Assembly: GCA_048594865.1 (NCBI GenBank)
Contig: JBMDWZ010000214.1
Span: 1-8,471, forward strand
Source of the DNA: CALKWS01 sp048594865
Lineage (GTDB): Bacteria; Actinomycetota; Actinomycetes; Actinomycetales; Beutenbergiaceae
DNA length: 8,471 bases
Reading direction: 5' to 3'
Shown: piece by piece, positions 5,775 through 8,471 of the stretch
Position numbering within the stretch: the stretch's first letter is position 1
Layout of the letters: the number at the start of each line of letters is the position of its first letter
Program-made: the position numbers and the translations under genes
Notes under the pieces: generated by a model
Database searches by the model: none
Told to the model about the DNA's origin: nothing
The model's input: only the letters and a program-made list of their open reading frames with translations

Positions 5775-6709
5775 GCCTCACCTACCGACCGTTTCACGCG
5801 GGAGACTTGGGCGCCCTTGCGCGCCTGACGGCACTGGCGATGCCCAGGGACCTGGTCAACGAATCACGGCTCGCCGCCAACGTGCTCTTGGAGCCGAACT
5901 TCCGGCCCGAGGGCCTGACGGTGGCAGTGGACGCCGACGCCGGTCCGGTCGGGTTCTTGTATGCCACCGCCGAAGGCGATCAGGGCTACCTCACGATCGG
6001 GTCTGTGCACCCCGACTTCCAGCGCCAGGGCATCGGAACTGCGCTGCTCGACGCTGCGATGTCCCACCTGCGCACCCGAGGCGCAGCAGCCGTGACGGTC
6101 TCGGGATACCCAGCGGCCTACTTCACTCCCGGACTGGACACCGGCACCTATCCGCAGACTGAGCGGCTACTGGCCAAGCACGGCTTCGAGCGGCAGTACA
6201 CCGCTGCGGCGATGCACTGTGATCTGGACTCCTACGCCGGTGACCCGGCCGCACCAGATCTCATCAAGCGGCGCGAGTCGGAGGGGTACACCTTCGGGCC
6301 CGCACGCCTCGACGACCTGCCCGAAGCGATCGCGTTCGCCTCGGCAACACTCGCCCCGGATTGGGGCACGGTCATCCGCGACTCCCAGCTGCGCTTTCGG
6401 CGCGACGGCGCCCGAGTACTGCTCGCGCGCAAGCCCGACGGCGCCATCGCTGGCTTCGCCACCTACGGTGCTTACGAAGACGCCCTCGAACGCTTCGGCC
6501 CCTTCGGCGTGGACCCCGATCTGCGCGGAACCGGCCTGGGCCGAATCCTGCTGCACCTGACCCTGCGCGCGATGCGCGCCGAGGGCGCGCACGGCGCCTG
6601 GTTCCTATGGACCGGTGAGGACTCCCCCGCCGGCCACCTCTACCGCTCAGCAGCCTTCGACGTCGTCCGACGTTTCGACGTGATGCGCGCTGACCTGACC
6701 ACTGACTAG
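5771..6709 (+). CDS. Tandem-domain GNAT family N-acetyltransferase
   Basis: The 312-residue product contains two GNAT folds. Domain 1 (about 3-155) has the acetyl-CoA pyrophosphate loop VHPDFQRQGIGTALL (79-93), followed by GYPAAYFTPGLD (112-123) and LLAKHGFERQ (133-142). Domain 2 (about 172-310) has VDPDLRGTGLGRILL (247-261) and a closing LYRSAAFDVVRRF (290-302). Both loops keep the Q/RxxGxG/A pattern, so both could bind acetyl-CoA. GNAT enzymes transfer acyl groups from acyl-CoA to amines; the acceptor here cannot be read from sequence. The start overlaps the PIG-L stop (ATGA), and the solute-binding gene follows 22 bp later, so it is an integral operon member. Pairing with a deacetylase suggests both act on the same amino sugar or peptide amine. 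The upstream in-frame extension lies inside the PIG-L gene and is not used. Confidence 0.9.
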   Translation: MSLTYRPFHAGDLGALARLTALAMPRDLVNESRLAANVLLEPNFRPEGLTVAVDADAGPVGFLYATAEGDQGYLTIGSVHPDFQRQGIGTALLDAAMSHLRTRGAAAVTVSGYPAAYFTPGLDTGTYPQTERLLAKHGFERQYTAAAMHCDLDSYAGDPAAPDLIKRRESEGYTFGPARLDDLPEAIAFASATLAPDWGTVIRDSQLRFRRDGARVLLARKPDGAIAGFATYGAYEDALERFGPFGVDPDLRGTGLGRILLHLTLRAMRAEGAHGAWFLWTGEDSPAGHLYRSAAFDVVRRFDVMRADLTTD

Positions 6710-6718
6710 ACCCCCATT

Positions 6719-6725
6719 GGAAGGA
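6719..6725 (+). promoter_or_regulatory. Ribosome binding site of the solute-binding protein gene
   Basis: GGAAGGA lies 6 nt before ATG 6732. An in-frame TTG at 6717 overlaps this site and has no ribosome site of its own, so it is rejected as the start. Confidence 0.75.
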
Positions 6726-6731
6726 TTCGAA

Positions 6732-8393
6732 ATGAGATCATCCACCACCATCAAGGGAGCGTGCCTCCTGACGGCAAGCGCCCTGGTGCTAGCCGCCTGT
6801 AGCGGCGACTCCGGTGATGGCGATGGCAACGGCGGCGAGGTTCAAGTTGAACCGTTGTCGATCCACGCCAACTCCACCAATACCTACCAGCGCAACTTCA
6901 ACCCCTACTCCCCTTCAGTGCTGCACGGGACTCGGGCGTTCATCTACGAGCCGCTCATCATCCACACGCCGATGCAGCCCGGTGAGTCGATTCCGTGGCT
7001 AGCAGAGTCCATGGAGTTCAACGACGACGGAACCGTCGCCACCTTCAACCTGCGCGAGGGTGTGGAGTGGTCCGATGGCGAAGCGTTCACCGCCGATGAC
7101 GTGGCGTTCACCTTCAACCTGATGGCCGAGCACGCCTCGACCAACGCCTCGGCCCGCCCGATCGTCGAAGCCGAAGCCACCGACGATCTCACCGTGGACG
7201 TCACCTTCGAAGAGGCGCAGTTCGCCTACACCGAAGCGATCGGCAACACCATCATCGTTCCCGAGCACATCTGGGCCGATGAAGATCCAGTGGAGTCCAC
7301 CAATGAGGAGCCGGTCGGTACCGGGCCGTTCGTGGTGGAGACCTTCAGCGCCCAGCTGTACACGCTGACCAAGAACGAGAACTACTGGAACGCCGACGAG
7401 ATCGACGTTCAGGAAGTTCACTACCCCGCCAACACCACCGAGACCTTCAACACCGCGTTGCAGGCCGGTGACCTGGACTGGAGTGGTGGATTCGTGGCCA
7501 ACATCGACGACATTTTCGTCAGCCGCGACCCCGAAAACCGCGGGTACTGGTACCCCGGTGGCGGACTGGTCAACGTGCTCCTGAACTTCGATGAGGACGT
7601 CTTCGACGACGTCGTCCTGCGCGAAGCCCTGAGCCTGGGCATGAACCGCCAACAGATCTCCGACGTGGCGATGCAGGGTTACACCCCGCCGGCTCACCCC
7701 ACGGGTCTGCCCCTGCCCGCTTACGAAGCGGTCATGACCGACGAGATCCGTGACCAAACCTTGGAACACGACCCCGACGAAGCCAACCGAATCCTTGATG
7801 AGGCCGGCTACGAGACCGGATCGGACGGCATCCGGGTCAGCCCCGATGGTGAGCGCCTGTCCTGGGATCTGGAGATCCCCTCCAGCTGGGCCGACTGGGT
7901 AGACATCACCCAGTTGCTCGAGGAGCAGTACGCCGAGATCGGCATCGAAATCGTGCCGCAGGGCGTTGCCTACGAGGCTTGGCTCGATGCCCGGAACAAC
8001 GGAAACTTCGAAGTCACCCTCTCCAGTGTTGCGATCGGTCAGTCACCGTTCGACATGTTCCGCGCGATGATGAGCTCGGAGTACCAGGTCGACAGCGGAC
8101 CGGTGTTGTCCAACCACGGCCGCTACTACAACGACGACGCCGATGAGGCGTTGGATGCCTACGCGAGTACCTCCGATGAGGACACCCGTCAGGCCGCACT
8201 TGAGAACCTGCAGCAGATCGTTGTCGACGAACTGCCGGTGATCCCGATGGTGCAGTCCCCGAACTGGTTCCAATACAACACCGAGCGTTGGGAGGGGTTC
8301 CCCAATGAGGACAACCCCTACGCCCTCGGTGCCCCGTTCCAGTCCCCGGACATCCTGCTGGTCGTCCACAACCTGACCCCAGCGGAAGGCTGA
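6732..8393 (+). CDS. ABC transporter family-5 solute-binding lipoprotein (oligosaccharide/peptide type)
   Basis: The 553-residue product begins with a lipoprotein signal: Arg2 and Lys8, a hydrophobic stretch (10-22), and lipobox LAAC with lipidated Cys23. A Gly/Asp/Ser-rich linker to about residue 36 follows. The mature part is SBP_bac_5: FIYEPLIIHTP (70-80), LREGVEWSDGEAFTADDVAFTF (107-128, the family signature), GTGPFVVE (196-203), LTKNENYWN (212-220), FNTALQAGDLDW (239-250), LREALSLGMNRQQI (296-309) and a C-terminal VVDELPVIPM (497-506). It would capture a ligand outside the membrane for a Dpp/Opp-type permease. The NPYSPSVLHG and DWSGGFVANIDDIFV segments resemble, as far as I recall, the oligosaccharide-binding branch (Thermotoga cellobiose-type proteins). 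With namZ upstream, a muropeptide or amino-sugar disaccharide is the favoured ligand; an ordinary peptide or another glycan is possible. The mature protein is acidic. Confidence 0.92.
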   Translation: MRSSTTIKGACLLTASALVLAACSGDSGDGDGNGGEVQVEPLSIHANSTNTYQRNFNPYSPSVLHGTRAFIYEPLIIHTPMQPGESIPWLAESMEFNDDGTVATFNLREGVEWSDGEAFTADDVAFTFNLMAEHASTNASARPIVEAEATDDLTVDVTFEEAQFAYTEAIGNTIIVPEHIWADEDPVESTNEEPVGTGPFVVETFSAQLYTLTKNENYWNADEIDVQEVHYPANTTETFNTALQAGDLDWSGGFVANIDDIFVSRDPENRGYWYPGGGLVNVLLNFDEDVFDDVVLREALSLGMNRQQISDVAMQGYTPPAHPTGLPLPAYEAVMTDEIRDQTLEHDPDEANRILDEAGYETGSDGIRVSPDGERLSWDLEIPSSWADWVDITQLLEEQYAEIGIEIVPQGVAYEAWLDARNNGNFEVTLSSVAIGQSPFDMFRAMMSSEYQVDSGPVLSNHGRYYNDDADEALDAYASTSDEDTRQAALENLQQIVVDELPVIPMVQSPNWFQYNTERWEGFPNEDNPYALGAPFQSPDILLVVHNLTPAEG

Positions 8394-8471
8394 TCCGCTG
8401 ATGGCCGTGGGGGGGGGGGGGGGGGGCCCCCCCCCCCCCCCCGCCCCCCCCCCCCCCCCCCCCCGCGCGCG
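8394..8471. other. G/C homopolymer at window end, probable assembly or sequencing artefact; hidden start of a downstream gene possible
   Basis: After the solute-binding gene stop come ordinary bases to about 8408. Then there are 18 G (8409-8426), 16 C (8427-8442), one G, 21 C (8444-8464) and a GC alternation to the end. Such a run is unlike the rest of the window and is typical of read failure or fold-back at a contig end. An ATG at 8401, 11 nt after GGAAGG (8384-8389), may begin the next gene, expected to be an ABC permease, but its sequence cannot be read. Confidence 0.75.

Noticed and set aside
6999..7769. 256-residue open frame on the minus strand
   Set aside because: It lies wholly antisense to the well-supported solute-binding protein gene, has no recognisable motifs and is a by-product of GC-rich codon use.
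8409..8464. G-run/C-run as a quadruplex or giant hairpin
   Set aside because: Its position at the very end and its composition fit an assembly or sequencing artefact better than a biological structure.

Overview
The window is GC-rich (roughly two-thirds G+C by eye), densely coding DNA. It has short intergenic gaps, 4-base ATGA gene overlaps, a GTG start and a typical lipoprotein transporter gene. This fits a high-GC Gram-positive bacterium (Actinomycetota); I cannot name the genus. Seven protein genes account for nearly all of the first 8.39 kb. No rRNA, tRNA, CRISPR array or insertion sequence was seen. The last ~60 bases are G/C homopolymer and look like an assembly or sequencing artefact at a contig end.

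Layout: two divergent transcription units share a 123-bp control region (2735-2857). Leftward runs anmK (1,6-anhydro-MurNAc kinase, 1547-2734), then a D-aminoacylase-type N-acyl-D-amino-acid deacylase (1-1538, its C-terminal end beyond the window). Rightward runs a BadF/BcrA-type amino-sugar kinase (2858-3808). After an 89-bp gap holding a candidate promoter comes a tight operon: namZ-like exo-N-acetylmuramidase (DUF1343/GH171, 3898-5079), a PIG-L/LmbE-type deacetylase homologue (5076-5774), a tandem-GNAT acetyltransferase (5771-6709) and a family-5 solute-binding lipoprotein (6732-8393). A transporter permease may begin at 8401 but is lost in the homopolymer.

Reading the genes together, this looks like a locus for scavenging or recycling peptidoglycan fragments. 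The binding lipoprotein would capture a saccharide or muropeptide. NamZ would release MurNAc from it. AnmK and the BadF-type kinase would phosphorylate anhydro-MurNAc and MurNAc or GlcNAc. The D-aminoacylase could act on N-acylated D-amino acids from the stem peptide. The PIG-L protein and the GNAT protein would remove and add acyl groups on substrates not known. MurQ etherase, NagA/NagB and the permeases are not in the window. The module as a whole is inference; most individual family calls are secure. The most unusual details are two enzymes with changed active-site motifs: AHPDD to AHIGD in the PIG-L protein, and the metal-ligand Cys to Asp in the D-aminoacylase. The NamZ also lacks a signal peptide.
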